Assembly (NCBI GenBank): GCA_036417435.1
Contig: CM070903.1
Coordinates: 85,346,001 to 85,410,000 of the forward strand
Reading direction: 5' to 3'
Length of the DNA: 64,000 nt
Source of the DNA: Inia geoffrensis
Lineage: Eukaryota > Chordata > Mammalia > Artiodactyla > Iniidae
A program made the position numbers and the translations under genes. The notes under the pieces were generated by a model. The model worked only from the letters and a program-made list of their open reading frames with translations. It searched no databases and was not told where the DNA came from. The number at the start of each line of letters is the position of its first letter. The stretch's first letter is position 1. This document shows, one piece after another, positions 25,438 to 37,392 of the stretch.

Positions 25438-25742
25438 CTTTTCTATTTAACAATGTGTGTTAGAGATCCTTCCATAACAATATATAGGGAGTTTCCTTAT
25501 TCTGTTTCACAGCTGCATGGTATTCCATTTGTTCCACCAAAGGGATATAATTTATTCAATCAGACCCTTATTGATAGATATCTAGACTGTTTTTAACATT
25601 TTGGTATTATAAAAAAATGCTGCAGTGAATAACTTGACAATACCTTATTTTGCACAAAGTCAGTTATATCTGTTAGGGTAAATTCATAGAAGTGAATTGC
25701 TGGGTCAAAGACCAATTATAAAGTATTGAAAAATTAAGCTAA

Positions 25743-28612
25743 GCTGCTGACCGAGCCTGCTGCTCTCTCTCTACTGCTTTGGCTTCCCGGCTCTCCCCCG
25801 GATGGAGAGGGCGGCCCGGCCGTAGATGGTCAGATAGATTCTAGCTCTCGCCACCCGCCCCTGGCCCCAACCAGCACAGAGCAGATGGCAGCAGCAGGCA
25901 AAGAGGAAGATGGCGGGACGGCTGCCGGCCTGTGTGGGGAACTGTGGCACAGGGTATACAAAACTAGGATATACTGGAAATACGGAACCACAGTTTATCA
26001 TCCCTTCCTGTAGTGTTATTAAGGAGTCAGCGAAAGTGGGTGATCAAGCTCAAAAGAGGGTGATGAAAGGTGTTGATGACCTAGACTTCTTCACTGATGA
26101 TGAAGTAATAGAAAAATCTACATATGCAACAAAGTGGCCAATCCGCCATGGTATAGTTGAAGACCAGGACTTGATGGAGAGGTTTATGGAGCAAGTGATC
26201 TTTAAATATTTAAGGGCGGAACCTGAAGACCATTATTTTCTTTTGACTGAACCTCCACTGAATACTCCAGAAAACAGGGAATATACTGCTGAAATAATGT
26301 TTGAGTCCTTCAATGTTCCAGGCTTGTACATTGCTGTACAGGCTGTTCTTGCCTTAGCTGCATCCTGGACCGCCAGACAAGCAGGAGAACGGACGCTGAC
26401 CGGTACAGTAATAGACAGTGGAGATGGTGTCACTCGTGTCATCCCTGTGGCTGTAGGGTATGTGACTGGCAGCTGTATTAAGCACATTCCAATCGCAGGA
26501 CGAGTTATAACATATTTTATTCAGCAATTGCTGAGAGACCGAGAAGTAGGAATTCCTCCAGAGCAATCCTTGGAAACTGCTAAGGCAGTAAAGGAGCACT
26601 ATAGGTATGTCTGCCCAGATTAACAAGAATGATACAGATGGATCAAAGTGGATTAAACAGTATACTGGAATCAATGCTATCTCAAAGAAAGAATTTTCCA
26701 TTGATGTTGGATATGAGAGATTCTTGGGACCTGAAATTTGTTTTCATCCAGAGTTTGCTAATCCAGACTTTACTCAGCCTATCTCAGAAGTTATAGAAGA
26801 AGTAATTCAGAATTGTCCTATTGATGTCAGATGTCCTCTCTACAAGAATATTGTCCTCTCTTGAGGTTCAACCATGTTCAAGGACTTCAGACGTCGCTTG
26901 CAAAGAGGTTTGAAAAGAAATGTAGATGCCAGGCTGAAATTAAGTGAGAATTGAGTGGTGGTAGATTGAAGCCAAAACCTACTGATGTACAAGTCATTAC
27001 ATACCACATGCAGCGATATACAGTTTGGTTTGGAGGGTCCATGCTGGCTTCCACACCTGAGTTCTACCAAGTATGCCACACCAAAAAGGATTATGAAGAA
27101 ATTGGACCTAGCATTTTTTTGTCACAATCCAGTGTTTGGAGTCATGTCATAAAATTGGCTTCATAGTTATTGGGGTTAGAGAGGTGGGGAAGAAATAATC
27201 TTTCTGATTACCTGTTTTGTCTGGATGGCTGGTTTTGAGGTTGTAAACCTGACTTGAAATAATAAGACCAAACATAATTATACAGAATATTTTAATAAGT
27301 ATATCAACATGTGAATGTAGAGGAGAGCCAAAATGATTAAGTGATTTTCTTTAGATTGAATATTTGAATCTTATGTGTAACAAAAAGAAGTGTGTTTTAG
27401 TTCTTTCTGTGCCCTGGTATTTTATATATTATTGAATTATCCAAGATTTGATGGGATTTTTTTGGTATGTAGGTAGCTCTATAATGCTTGAATTTTATAC
27501 TATGAAGTGTGCAATGCAAGAGCTTGTTTATATTTCATACTTTTTATACTTTGAGGAAAAAAAGTCAAAGAAAAACTAGTATTTGAGGGGAAAAAAGTGG
27601 CCAAGTAAAAGATAAATACAAAAAATAGCCTATGAGACTTGGCTTACACACACACTCATGGGATTCCAGTTATTATGAAGTGCTTCCATACCCTGTGCCC
27701 CCCAATGGTTTTCTTTGCAAGTGCTTTTGGAACTAAGAAGCTAGTATCTCGGATTAACTGATGCCTGCTAGTGCTTTCTGATTCCTTGCATTCTGTTTCT
27801 CACTTTAAAGGAACAGTAAAGACAAGACTGTTGGACCAGTATTGCAGTTCTGCAGTGTCTTATTTAAAAATGAGTAATTTGATTACCGAAATTGGTATAT
27901 TTAAAGCCTAACACCATTCTAATAAAGGCACAAATTTCTTTTTTATTAATTAATTAATTTATTTATTTTTGGCTGAGTTGGGTCTTTGTTGCTGCGCACG
28001 GGCTCTCTCTATTTGCAGTGAGTGGGGGCTACTCTTCGTTGTGGTGCACGGGCTTCTCATTGCGGTGGCTTCTCTTGTTGCGGAGCATGGACTCTAGACA
28101 TGCAGGCTTCAGTAGTTGTGGTTCACAGGCTCCAGAGCGCAGGCTCACTAGTTGTGGCTCATGGGCTTAGTTGCTCTGCAGCATGTGGGATCTTCCCGGA
28201 CCAGGACTCGAACCCATGTCCCCTGCATTGGCAGGTGGATTCTTAACCACTGCGCCGTCAGGGAAGCCCACAAATTTCTTTTCAATACTTGTTTCAAGCT
28301 CTTTAATCTCTTTATAAGTTAGCTAATCTATTTTCTTCAAACCTCTGCAGTAGTTCTCTAAAAATCACAACAGTTGGTTAGCAAGCTGACTTTTTTATGT
28401 GCTCTAAACAAATAATTGTGAACTTTTAATGTGTTGAGTGCTTTCATTTTGATAACTGGATCTCCATTTGATATTTTCATTTGTATAACTCATTTGCAGT
28501 TTGAAAATTTTTTTACTGCCAGTCCCTGACATATCATGGAAAGTTAATTTTCATTGCATTTTAAAATATCTGGATCATAAAGAACAAGTGATGCAAATAA
28601 GTTAAAACTGAA
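25743..28612 (+). pseudogene. ACTR3: ACTR3 processed pseudogene (near full-length retrocopy)
   Basis: Intronless copy of the mRNA for actin-related protein 3, a subunit of the Arp2/3 actin-nucleating complex. It keeps a GC-rich 5' UTR, the start at 25910 ([20 protein letters not shown]...), nearly the whole coding sequence, the stop near 27150-27152 and a long 3' UTR ending in a short A tract. It is broken by about 14 missing bases after YVCPD (near 26620), a Gly-to-TGA stop at 26862-26864, a 1-base loss near 26951 and a 1-base gain near 27115. A perfect 14-bp duplication AAAAATTAAGCTAA (25729-25742 and 28613-28626) shows L1-mediated insertion. The first 237 codons are still open, but with several substitutions at residues normally invariant in Arp3, so function is unlikely. 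Confidence 0.95.
27943..28268 (-). mobile_element. CHR-type SINE nested in the ACTR3 retrocopy
   Basis: TTAA/TTTA-rich tail, GGCTGAGTTGGGTCTTTGTT body, end in CGCCGTCAGGGAAGCC (reverse of the head). A perfect 14-bp duplication CACAAATTTCTTTT (27929-27942 and 28269-28282) lies within the ACTR3 3' UTR, so the SINE came after the retrocopy. Confidence 0.95.
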
Positions 28613-28639
28613 AAAAATTAAGCTAAAACCACCAGTATT

Positions 28640-28880
28640 TGAAGGTATTATTACTGTGCCCACAGTAACAACTCACCTTTATAAAGCATTTTATGATGTA
28701 CTGACATTTTATCACCAAGAGAGGTATCAACACTGCTATCCTCATAGAAATTTGAAGGAACTGAAATTATGAGAAACTTCAAAATGATCATACTTTGCAT
28801 AGTTACTGGGACCAAAACTGAAACCAAGACTTTTCATTCCAAAATTCTCTGCTTTCTAACTATATAATGCTGTCTCCTGA
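28640..28880 (-). repeat. MIR SINE remnant, antisense
   Basis: CTTTATAAAGCATTTTATGA and GGGACCAAAACTGAAACCAA with an AACTATATAATGCTG end fit a diverged antisense MIR. It lies immediately downstream of the ACTR3 insertion site. Confidence 0.6.
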
Positions 28881-28962
28881 AGTAGCCAGGCCGGGGCAGG
28901 GGTAGGGGGATGGTGGGGGGGCGTGAAGGAGGCAATTTTATTCACCCACAACTTATGTTCTC

Positions 28963-29560
28963 TTGTTACCGCACCAAACTGGGGTCTGCTTGCCCATTTG
29001 TAGTAAAGCCAATCTACTGATACCAGGTTGTGGTGAAGGAAAGCGCAGCATTTATTGTAAAGTTGCCAATAGAAGGAGAATGGGTGGCTCGTGCTCTAAG
29101 GCCCCAAACTCCCTGAAAGTTTTCAGCAAAGCATTTTTAAAGGGGGGTGGGGTGGGGTGTGTCACAGGGCAAGTGATCAGCTTGTGCACAGTTCTCTGGC
29201 TGATGGAGAGGCAACAGGGTGGTGTCACAGGGGTTAACATTATCAATCCTCAGGCTCCAGTAGGCCTGGGGGCCATGTGCTTATGATCATCAAGTACTTA
29301 ACATGTTCCATTTGGTGGGGACTTTCACATCTGTAAAATAACTCGGGAAATGTGCATCAGATACAATTATCTACTTACTCCAGAGAGAAGCTAAAGCAGA
29401 GAATATGGGGGAAGGGTCTGTCCTGGGAAGGCCCCATAGGGTCCTGCTCAGTTACCCTCTTACCCATTTTCTGAAAGCCTTCCCTCCTTGGCTGAGTATC
29501 TTCTCACTCTTTCAGATCTCCACCCAGAGTACTTAATGGTACCAGGGCCCCAACACTGGC
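28963..29560 (-). mobile_element. LTR-like segment (solo LTR candidate), antisense
   Basis: Begins TGTTACCGCACCAAACTGGG and contains GCGCAGCATTTATTGTAAAG, i.e. ACAATAAATGCTGCGC on the minus strand, a polyadenylation-signal context common in retroviral LTRs. Single copy without internal coding region. The right boundary is approximate. It shares its first seven bases and layout with the LTR-like block at 24932. Confidence 0.4.
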
Positions 29561-30493
29561 TTGACCAGAGGATCACAATCATGCTGCTGGCCAGATCAGT
29601 CGCCTTTAAAAACTCAGTGCAACTTAAGGTGTAATTGGAACCTTGGAAATAAAAACTGTTCTATTCAGAATGGGGGTTAACATTAAAGTATCCTCCAAAC
29701 AAACCGATCCTCTGATGGCCTGATTTCTAGAATAAGATTATCCACTGAAACCTCAATAGAAATACCATGTTTCAACATCGACAAGGAATTTGTTAATTTC
29801 CCAGATGAAAATCCCTGGGAATGTGTTAACTTCCCAGCGATTGGTTGATAGATGGAGGTGATGAGGTCCACAATTCTCAGAGATTTATATTCCTTGAAAG
29901 GACTTTGGAAGCATCTGATATTTGGGAAAATGTACTTCGTAGGTAGATTCAGTGACAGTTTAGTTCTTCTAAGCAGAAGGGTAAAATTTTACCCTCCTCC
30001 TGGAGAATTGTGAAGACAGATTAAGGGAAAAGATAAGACTCACCAAGGCCAGTATTTCATTTATAAACACTGAAAGAATTAAAAAGACAATTTCCTTATC
30101 AACTCTTTGCTTTTTTAGATGTTTATTCTTGTATATTTTGTACACTTTTGTTATTTGCTAATGTAATTCTCCTTTCAACAAAAAATCTGACCTGCTTAAA
30201 GAGATGTATGAAAAACATTAAAACTACACAGTGGGATCCACATATAAGAAAACTTTATGGGCAAAAGTATTTGCTCCTTCCTCCAACAGAACACCATATA
30301 CATGTGCACAGAAATTTGATTTTGTTATTAAAACAAAACTTTGATCTCTCAGAAACACTAATAGAACCCACAGAAAAAAATATCAATACCTTAATGATGA
30401 TTTCTTGATTCACAGTGAGAAATGTACCTGTCACAAATCAGAATACTTATATTGATTTGACTGGTGTGTTTCTCCTGCTGTGAAAAACACTTG
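29561..30493. other. Intergenic unique DNA
   Basis: AT-rich; no gene, RNA or classifiable repeat seen. Confidence 0.5.
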
Positions 30494-30838
30494 GGGGACT
30501 TCCCTGGTGGTGCACTGGTTAAGAATCTGCCTACCAATGCAGGGGACATGGGTTTGAGCCCTGATCCAAGAAGATCCCACACGCTGCAGAGTAACTAAGC
30601 CCGTGCGCCACAACTGCTGAGCCTGTGCTCTAGAGCCCACGAGCCACAACTACTGCACCCATATGTCACAACTACTGAAGCCCACGTGCCTAGAACTCAT
30701 GCTCCACAACAAGAGAAGCCAGCAATGAGAAGCCCGCGCACCGCAATGAAGAGTAGGCCCCACTCACCGCAACTAGAGAAAGCCCACACACAGCAACGAA
30801 GACCCAATGCAGTCAAAAATTAATTAATTAATTAATTT
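30494..30838 (+). mobile_element. Long CHR-type SINE
   Basis: GGGACTTCCCTGGTGGTGCA head, a run of degenerate GCCACAACTACTGxxCCC units and an (ATTA)n tail. No confident flanking duplication. Confidence 0.9.
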
Positions 30839-31286
30839 TAGGAAAAAGGAAATAGAGCATTTCCACAGTAATGGAAAGTTCTGTTGGGCGACACTCATAT
30901 AGACCATGTGAGTCACAACAACTTCTGTCCCTTGTGATTTTAAAAAAAACAAAAAACTTGGAAGCCAAATTATAATAATGAGACTTCTTGATGAGCAGGG
31001 ACCCAGATAAAAGCAGTTTGGTGCATGGTAAAAGATCTGAAAATTTGATTCATCTCTCTCCACAAAAAGAACGTATACCATTTGGGGCTACAGAGCCCCA
31101 AATGGTTGAAGACAGCTACCAATTTTCTCCTCTGGAATTTCTATTTTTAAAATTTTCATTTGCTGATCTTTGTTTTTAAAAATATATTCTTTCTTTAGTT
31201 TTATTAATACCACCAATAGCCTATTCTCCCTAAGCCTTCCTGATAATAAGAATCACTTGGAGTGCTTGACAAAAATAGGTTTCTGA

Positions 31287-31402
31287 GGGACTTCCCTGGA
31301 GGTCCAACAGTTAAGACTCTGCACTTCCAAAGCAGGGGGCATAGTTTTGACCCCTGGTCAGGGAACTATGTTCCAACATGCTGCTGTGAAGCCAAAAAAA
31401 AA
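31287..31402 (+). mobile_element. Short SINE (head-only form)
   Basis: GGGACTTCCCTGGAGGTCCA head, CTGGTCAGGGAACTATGTTC box region and A-rich end. Flanks AGGTTTCTGA / AGATTTCTAA suggest a degraded duplication. It sits inside older hAT-like DNA. Confidence 0.8.
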
Positions 31403-31599
31403 GATTTCTAAATAAATTTCTAAGGGAAAGGCTTGGCATTCTGCATAGTTAACAAAGGCCCCAGGAAGGTTTGGAAATGACAAGTTAGTTCACTGCAACT
31501 CAAAATGTAATGTTCCTACAAGCCACCTGCATATCCTGATTCCACTGGTCAAGAGAAGGCCCAAGATTCTCCTTCCTAACAAGCTCCCAGGCGTCTAGG

Positions 31600-31800
31600 C
31601 TGGGGACCACACTGAGTAGCATGCCTCTGTGGCTCTCAGAAAGTGCTCCAGGGCCAGCAGGATGAGCAATAGCTGAGAACCTCTTAGAAACGCAGTCTCA
31701 GCCCCACCCTACACCTACTGAATCAGAAACTCTGGGGATGCGACCCAGCAATCTGTTTTAACAAGGTCTCCAGGTAAGATTTTGATACATCCTAAAATTC
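31600..31800. mobile_element. MER5-type hAT remnant
   Basis: CTTAGAAACGCAGTCTCAGC, CTACTGAATCAGAAACTCTG and AACAAGGTCTCCAGGTAAGA match the MER5A-like non-autonomous hAT consensus. Orientation not assigned. Confidence 0.7.
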
Positions 31801-32031
31801 AACAGCTACAGATCTAAAGTTATGATTAGCTGCTGCTTACTGTTTCTGATGAGGAAATTATTTCATTTGAGATGAACCTTTGCATGTTTCTAATTTTATT
31901 CATCTTGTGTCCATTTAGACAGTTTAACTCCATTTGGGGTGGTACCTTGCTAGCACCATTGTAAAGGGTTCAGGAAACATTAGCAAGAAAGTCATCATGG
32001 AGTATTTTGGGGGAATTTGTTCCTTTTTATC

Positions 32032-32164
32032 CTTTTTCTTTCTTTTTTTTTTTGTCTGCACCGTGCATCATGTGGGACATTAGTTCCCCGACCAGAGATC
32101 GAATCCGCGACCCCTGCATTGGAAGCGTGGACAGTCTTAATCACCGGACCTCCAGGGAAGTCCC
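32032..32164 (-). mobile_element. Short SINE, antisense
   Basis: Poly-T, GTCTGCACCGTGCATCATGT and an end at CTCCAGGGAAGTCCC. Flanks TGTTCCTTTTTATC (32018-32031) and TGTTCCTTGTTATC (32165-32178) form a duplication with one mismatch. Confidence 0.88.
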
Positions 32165-32986
32165 TGTTCCTTGTTATCTTTACATTTAATTTTTAAAGAT
32201 CACTGAAGAAACCATTTTGTATTAATACAAGGTAATGGGTAAGATGCCAATACAAATACCCAAAGGGACCAAATGGCCAGATAACACCTGTAAGTGAAGT
32301 GATGGGTTCAGGGAGGAGCTTTGGCCTCAGAAAACAGTTGCTTCTCAGTTCCACCCAGTCAGTGCCAGGCTGTGCAGGAATGTGGGTCCAGAGTGGGTAC
32401 ATCTTCCAGCTGCTTAAAAGAAGTCAGAAAGCCAACTTTTCCTGTGAAATCTCTTGATTTTTAAATGGTGGCAAACTATTCAGGTTTGTAAATATTCTGT
32501 GTGCCTAACAAACTAGGCTTCTGTTAGTAACTCTACCTTGGAGAGACTAGTCCTAGTCGGGGAGGTGATAGGCTGCCCTTCTCCCTCTCTGTGCATCTTC
32601 AGAAAGAAGAGAGAGCCAAGCAGAGGTCTATCCCCAGCTCTGGGTGTCCACAGCTGTGAAACCCCAGCTGAAACCACGTACCATTATCCTGTGAACGGCC
32701 AGTCAATTCTTCCCTTTAAGTAGCTCTGAGCAGCCAAGGGCTAGTGCTCATGGAACTATTTGGAACATTCTAAATTGGGAAACGGACAGTTTTACATTGT
32801 GTAATCCATCTGGAAGCAAACCATACCTAATAGGATAGTGGTTCTAGGGGCAGATTCAGATTTTGTGGGTCCTGAAGATTATACCATTTGGGGCGACTCT
32901 AAGAAAAAAATGTGAAATTATGAATACAGAATTAGCTATGAAAGTACACAGAGGTCTTAACCAAAGGTGGGAAAATGTTTACTTTT

Positions 32987-33194
32987 TTTTTTTTTTTTTT
33001 TTGCGGTATGCGGGCCTCTCACTGTTGGGGCCTCTCTCTTGTGCAGCACAATCTCCGGACGTGCAGGCTCATGGGCCATGGCTCATGGGCCCAGGCGCTC
33101 CGCGGCATGTGTGATCCTCCCAGACCGGGGCACGAACCCGTGTCCCCTGCATCGGCAGGCGGACTCTCAACCACTGCACCACCAGGGAAGCCCC
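32987..33194 (-). mobile_element. Young short CHR-type SINE, antisense
   Basis: Poly-T, GCGGTATGCGGGCCTCTCAC and an end at CCACCAGGGAAGCCCC. A perfect 13-bp duplication AATGTTTACTTTT lies at 32974-32986 and 33195-33207. Confidence 0.94.
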
Positions 33195-33476
33195 AATGTT
33201 TACTTTTGCAAGTTTTACAGAAAGCAAATGTCCAGGCCCTGGAGCTTCCCAAGTGTCCTGGCACATCCCCCTCTGTCCTGGTGACCACTGGGGTGCAGGT
33301 AGGGGTTGGGATCAGGTCTGCAGGTGTTCTGCTGATGTTCTGTTTCCTAACCTTGGTGGGGATTCATTTTACCATAATTTATTAAGCTGTGCACTTATGT
33401 TTTTTGCACTCATGCATATTTCATAATTTAAAAAATCATTTGACCCTTTTCTAAGTCAGCAAAAATACTTATTTCA

Positions 33477-33597
33477 GGGACTTCCCTGGTGGTCCAGTGG
33501 TTAGGACTCTTAGCTTCCACTGCAAGGGACATGGGTTCTATCCCTGATCAGGAACTAAGATCCTGCATTGGCCAAAAACAAAAAACAAAAAAAAAAA
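33477..33597 (+). mobile_element. Short SINE (head-only form)
   Basis: GGGACTTCCCTGGTGGTCCA head, GGGTTCTATCCCTGATCAGG box and a (CAAAAA)n tail. Flanking ATTTCA repeats are too short to prove the duplication. Confidence 0.86.
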
Positions 33598-33911
33598 CCT
33601 CATTTCATTGGGAAGTAGATCATCAACAAATATTTGTTGAATGAATGAACAATGAATGAGTGTTTTCAAATCTGTTCAGCCAATATATGTCAAGGGCCTA
33701 AATGTGTAAGGATCCCTGCTAGGTATTGTGTTATTAAATACTTTATAGTATTTAATATTTAAGTAAAAAGTAAAATTTAATAAAAGAAATAAAATAATTT
33801 TATTTCACCATTTTAAAAAAGTTAATCTGATTCTTTCACTATTGTTTTATATATAAATAACTAAAAATATAAATATTTTATATATATATATATAAGCCGG
33901 ATACAAACTTT

Positions 33912-34183
33912 TTTAATTTTTTAATATTTATTTATCTATTTATTTATTTATTTTGGCTGCGCCAGGTCTTAGTTGCGGCACCGGGGATCTTTGCTGCAGC
34001 ATGTGGGATCTTTAGTTGCAGCATACGGGCTTCTTGGCTGTGGCATGCGGACTCTTAGTGGTAGCGTGTGAACTCTTGAGTCGCGGCCCACATGTGGGAT
34101 CTAGTTCCCCAACCAGGGATGGAACCCAGGCCCCCTGCATTGGGAGTGCAAAGTCTTATCCACTGGACTACCAGGGAAGTCCC
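33912..34183 (-). mobile_element. CHR-type SINE, antisense
   Basis: TTTA-rich tail, GGCTGCGCCAGGTCTTAGTT body and an end at CTACCAGGGAAGTCCC. Flanks TAAGCCGGATACAAACTTT and TAAGCTGGATACACACTTT (33893-33911, 34184-34202) form a 19-bp duplication with two mismatches. Confidence 0.92.
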
Positions 34184-34562
34184 TAAGCTGGATACACACT
34201 TTAAAACAAAGAAAATATATTTAAATTTAATACCATTTTTAGCTTTAAAATTTTTAAATTTACAATCATACAATTTTTAAAAACGTTAGGTAGAGGGAAC
34301 AGAAAAACAAAAGAAGTTGTTATTTATTTAGCATATTCTAAAGGCCAGACATATAATATTTTTTAAATCATGCATAATTCCACCACACTAACATAACCAC
34401 TATTATTACTTTATTGTATTTCCTTTCAGTCTTCTAGTTACAGGTACACTTTTTACATAGTTAAAATCATAATGTTCATAAAATTTCAATCCTGATTGTT
34501 TTTACCTAACACATCATAAGCATTTTCCATGTTGCTACGTGGTCTTCATAATCCTAATTTTA

Positions 34563-34781
34563 TTTTATTTTATTATTATTATTTTTTTTGCGGTACGCAG
34601 GTCTCTCACTGTTGCGGCCTCTCCCGTTGCGGAGCACAGGCTCCAGACGCGCAGGCTCAGCGGCCATGGCTCACGGGCCCAGCCGCTCTGCGGCATGTGG
34701 GATCCTCCCGGACCGGGGCACGAACCCGTGTCCCCTGCATCGGCAGGCGGACTCTCAACCACTGTGCCACCAGGAAGCCCT
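34563..34781 (-). mobile_element. Young short CHR-type SINE, antisense
   Basis: Poly-T, GCGGTACGCAGGTCTCTCAC and an end at CCACCAGGAAGCCC. A perfect 15-bp duplication ATAATCCTAATTTTA lies at 34548-34562 and 34782-34796. Confidence 0.94.
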
Positions 34782-34796
34782 ATAATCCTAATTTTA

Positions 34797-37050
34797 AAAA
34801 CGTCATAATTATTTCTTAGTTATTCCTGGTAATTGAACAGAATATAATTTATATATCCATTTTCCTAATCTTAGACATTCAGATTATTTTAAGTTTTTGC
34901 TATTATAAAATGAAGCAGCACTTACTTTGATTTACAAAGCTTTCTTTTTTCCTATTAGGATCATATGCTTAAGGATATACATCCCTCATTTTTTTTTTCC
35001 TATAAACCCATATATTTTATTTGTCCACTCTAAAAAAGAACTAGTATTGGGGTGGAAGTGAGAGAGGGAAACAGGTAGGGAGATGATACAAAAAGGAAAA
35101 TCCCTCATGCATAGATATTCAAAACTATTTACCTTGATTTAATCCAAGACAAACCTTCCATTTTTGTATTAAAATTCATAGAATACATCTTTCTCCTATC
35201 AGGGATATTCTCTTACTTTTATTTGGTGACCGTGGATAGTATGCCAAAACTGACAGATTCTCTCTAGAGACTCAGTTTCTCAGGTTGTCAGATATTGTGA
35301 TAGCTATCAAGAGATTTTTAGTAGCCAGATGTTTCAGATTTGCAACTGCCCATGTTATATATGACATTTTCATTTCAATTTAATTCAAGAAATTGAGGAT
35401 CTATATTGTCCCTACTTCCTGTACCAAAAATCCGAACAGGTACTGTGAGGATTTTCTTCTGATTTGTGAATGTAGTTACATGGAAAGTCATAAAAAGCTC
35501 TTTTATTATGCATTTAATTAATTACCTTTACTTTGGAATCTGGGCATAAGTATCAGCAAAGCGCTCAGAAGCAGGCATAAACAAAACGCAGGCCCTCTGC
35601 TCAAGGAGTTTATAATTTACTAGGAAATCAAGAACATAAACCTGAGTTAATTAACTTTCTAAGTAAAGTTTATGTTCTTAAGAAATGTGTAGACACTCCA
35701 GGGAAAAGTAGACACAAAATGGATACTTGAAGGTATTAAGGAATTATTGTTAATTTTTTAGATGAGTTACTGGTATTGTGGGTTTTTTTTTTTTTCCTAA
35801 AGAAGAGATTCTGAAATACGAATGAAATGTTTTAGTAATATCTGAGATTTGCATCAAAATGATGCAGGCCATGGGAATGAGTGGGGTATGGATGGGAGAA
35901 GGCTGGCCTTGAGATGAAATTGTAGAAGTTGGGTGATGGGTATACGGGAGTTAATTATACCATTTGGTGTACTTTGTATATATTTGAGAACATTTAGAGT
36001 GAAAAATTATTACACCTTATTTAGTCTTCCTTCTATTGTGATATCAAAACACTAAATATGACTGGAGCCTCAATGATCCATCAGACCATTTGGAACCCTC
36101 TCCAACCTTTACCCCTGGCCAGCCTGCTTGCACTTTCCTCCTGGACCTCTACCAGACCCCTATGGTTGGGTCTCAGTAGAGGCATCTACCTGGAAGGGAG
36201 ATGTTGACAAAGCAGCTTGGTTAGTGAGAAACTTGACTCCTGCCTGAACTTTAAAATCTATGTTTATTTGGGAATAAAACAGAAATGATTCATCTTATGA
36301 GTTTCCTCAGGGCCAGTGAAATCCTGAATTGTCTCGGGTGAGTTTATTCATTCTGAGCTCTAATTGAAACCACAACATGGAAACCGGTTGGCTCTTCTCT
36401 TATATACTATGTCTATTAGAAGCAGTAACATCTGCCAGCACCTCAATTCCTGACTTTCTTGGTATTGGGTTGAATTAATCAATAGAGTATATAACTAACA
36501 CACACAAAAAATCCAAATCAAAAATCTTCCAGCAAAACAAATGTAAAATTACAAAATAAAATCTTAATTTTCTGCAGTTTTTCAAGTAAGGAGAAAATGA
36601 TTCATTTTTCTTTTGATTTGAATTGTTTTGAATTAAAATTGAAATTGGTAGTATAAACCTCGTACACTCTCAGAAACTACTGACATTCCTTTTCTTGTAT
36701 TCCCTCTTTGTTGACATTGTTCCCCTTAATTCATTGAATTACATCACTGTAATCATTCAAGTCACTGTTACTAAATAGAAAATCTGATGCCACTATTATT
36801 CGATTTTAGATTCATACTATACACAATGATCCCATCAATGAGAAGGGAGTAAATTTTTAATATTTTGAAAGGTCAGTTTACAATATCTATTCTAATATCG
36901 ATTACTATCTAGTTTAGTGGTTCCCAAGCTCTTTACCCTTTTAGATTCTCCTTAGTTGTTTCTATCAACAAGGACTTTTGGTATTAAAACAATTTTCTCC
37001 TAAACAAATAACCACATGTATTTGTTAAGAAGTCATCAAGTAATTTCTCC
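34797..37050. other. Intergenic AT-rich DNA, no gene seen
   Basis: 2.2 kb without a lineage-specific repeat, RNA gene or credible reading frame. Confidence 0.5.
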
Positions 37051-37053
37051 CCT

Positions 37054-37392
37054 TAAAAAAAAAAATTTATTTATTTGGTTGCGTCGGGTCTTAGTTGCAG
37101 CAGGTGGGCTCCTTAGTTGCGGCATGTGGGCTCCTTAGTTGTGGCTTGCTGGTTCCTTAGTTGCAGCTCATGGGCTCCTTAGTTGCAGCAGGTGGTCTCC
37201 TTAGTTGAGGCTCAGTGACTCCTTAGTTGCAGCTCACCGGCTCCTTAATTGTGGCTTGCCAGCTCCTTAGTCGTGGCATGCAAACTCTTAGTTGCAGCAT
37301 GCATGTGGGATCGAGTTCCCGGACCAGGGATCGAACCCGGGCCCCCAGCACTGAGAGCACAGTCTTAACCACTGGGCCTCCAGGGAAGTCCC
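37054..37392 (-). mobile_element. Long SINE with 22-bp tandem expansion, antisense
   Basis: A/T tail, GGTTGCGTCGGGTCTTAGTT and an end at CTCCAGGGAAGTCCC. Its middle (37091-37287) is nine TTAGTTGCxGC...CTCC units in an exact 22-bp register (the last 21 bp), more regular than in the other long SINEs here. Confidence 0.9.

Larger units (their letters stand above)
24650..25725 (-). mobile_element. Old L1 3'-end, antisense, broken by a SINE and an LTR-like block
   Basis: The first part (24650-24796: GGTAATATATTCCCATGATT and CTCACCTCTGCCAGTAGTTA) and the last part (about 25438-25725: GCATGGTATTCCATTTGTTC and GAAGTGAATTGCTGGGTCAA) both read as antisense L1 3'-UTR/ORF2-end motifs. Between them sit a short SINE and a segment with LTR features. 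Classed as an old mammalian L1; subfamily not assigned. Confidence 0.6.

Noticed and set aside
25910..26623. Possible functional truncated ACTR3-like gene
   Set aside because: Intronless, with poly-A tract, target duplication, a frameshift and later stops: a processed pseudogene.
37091..37287. Regularly spaced repeats considered as a CRISPR-like array
   Set aside because: Units are directly adjacent without unique spacers, lie inside a SINE, and the genome is mammalian.
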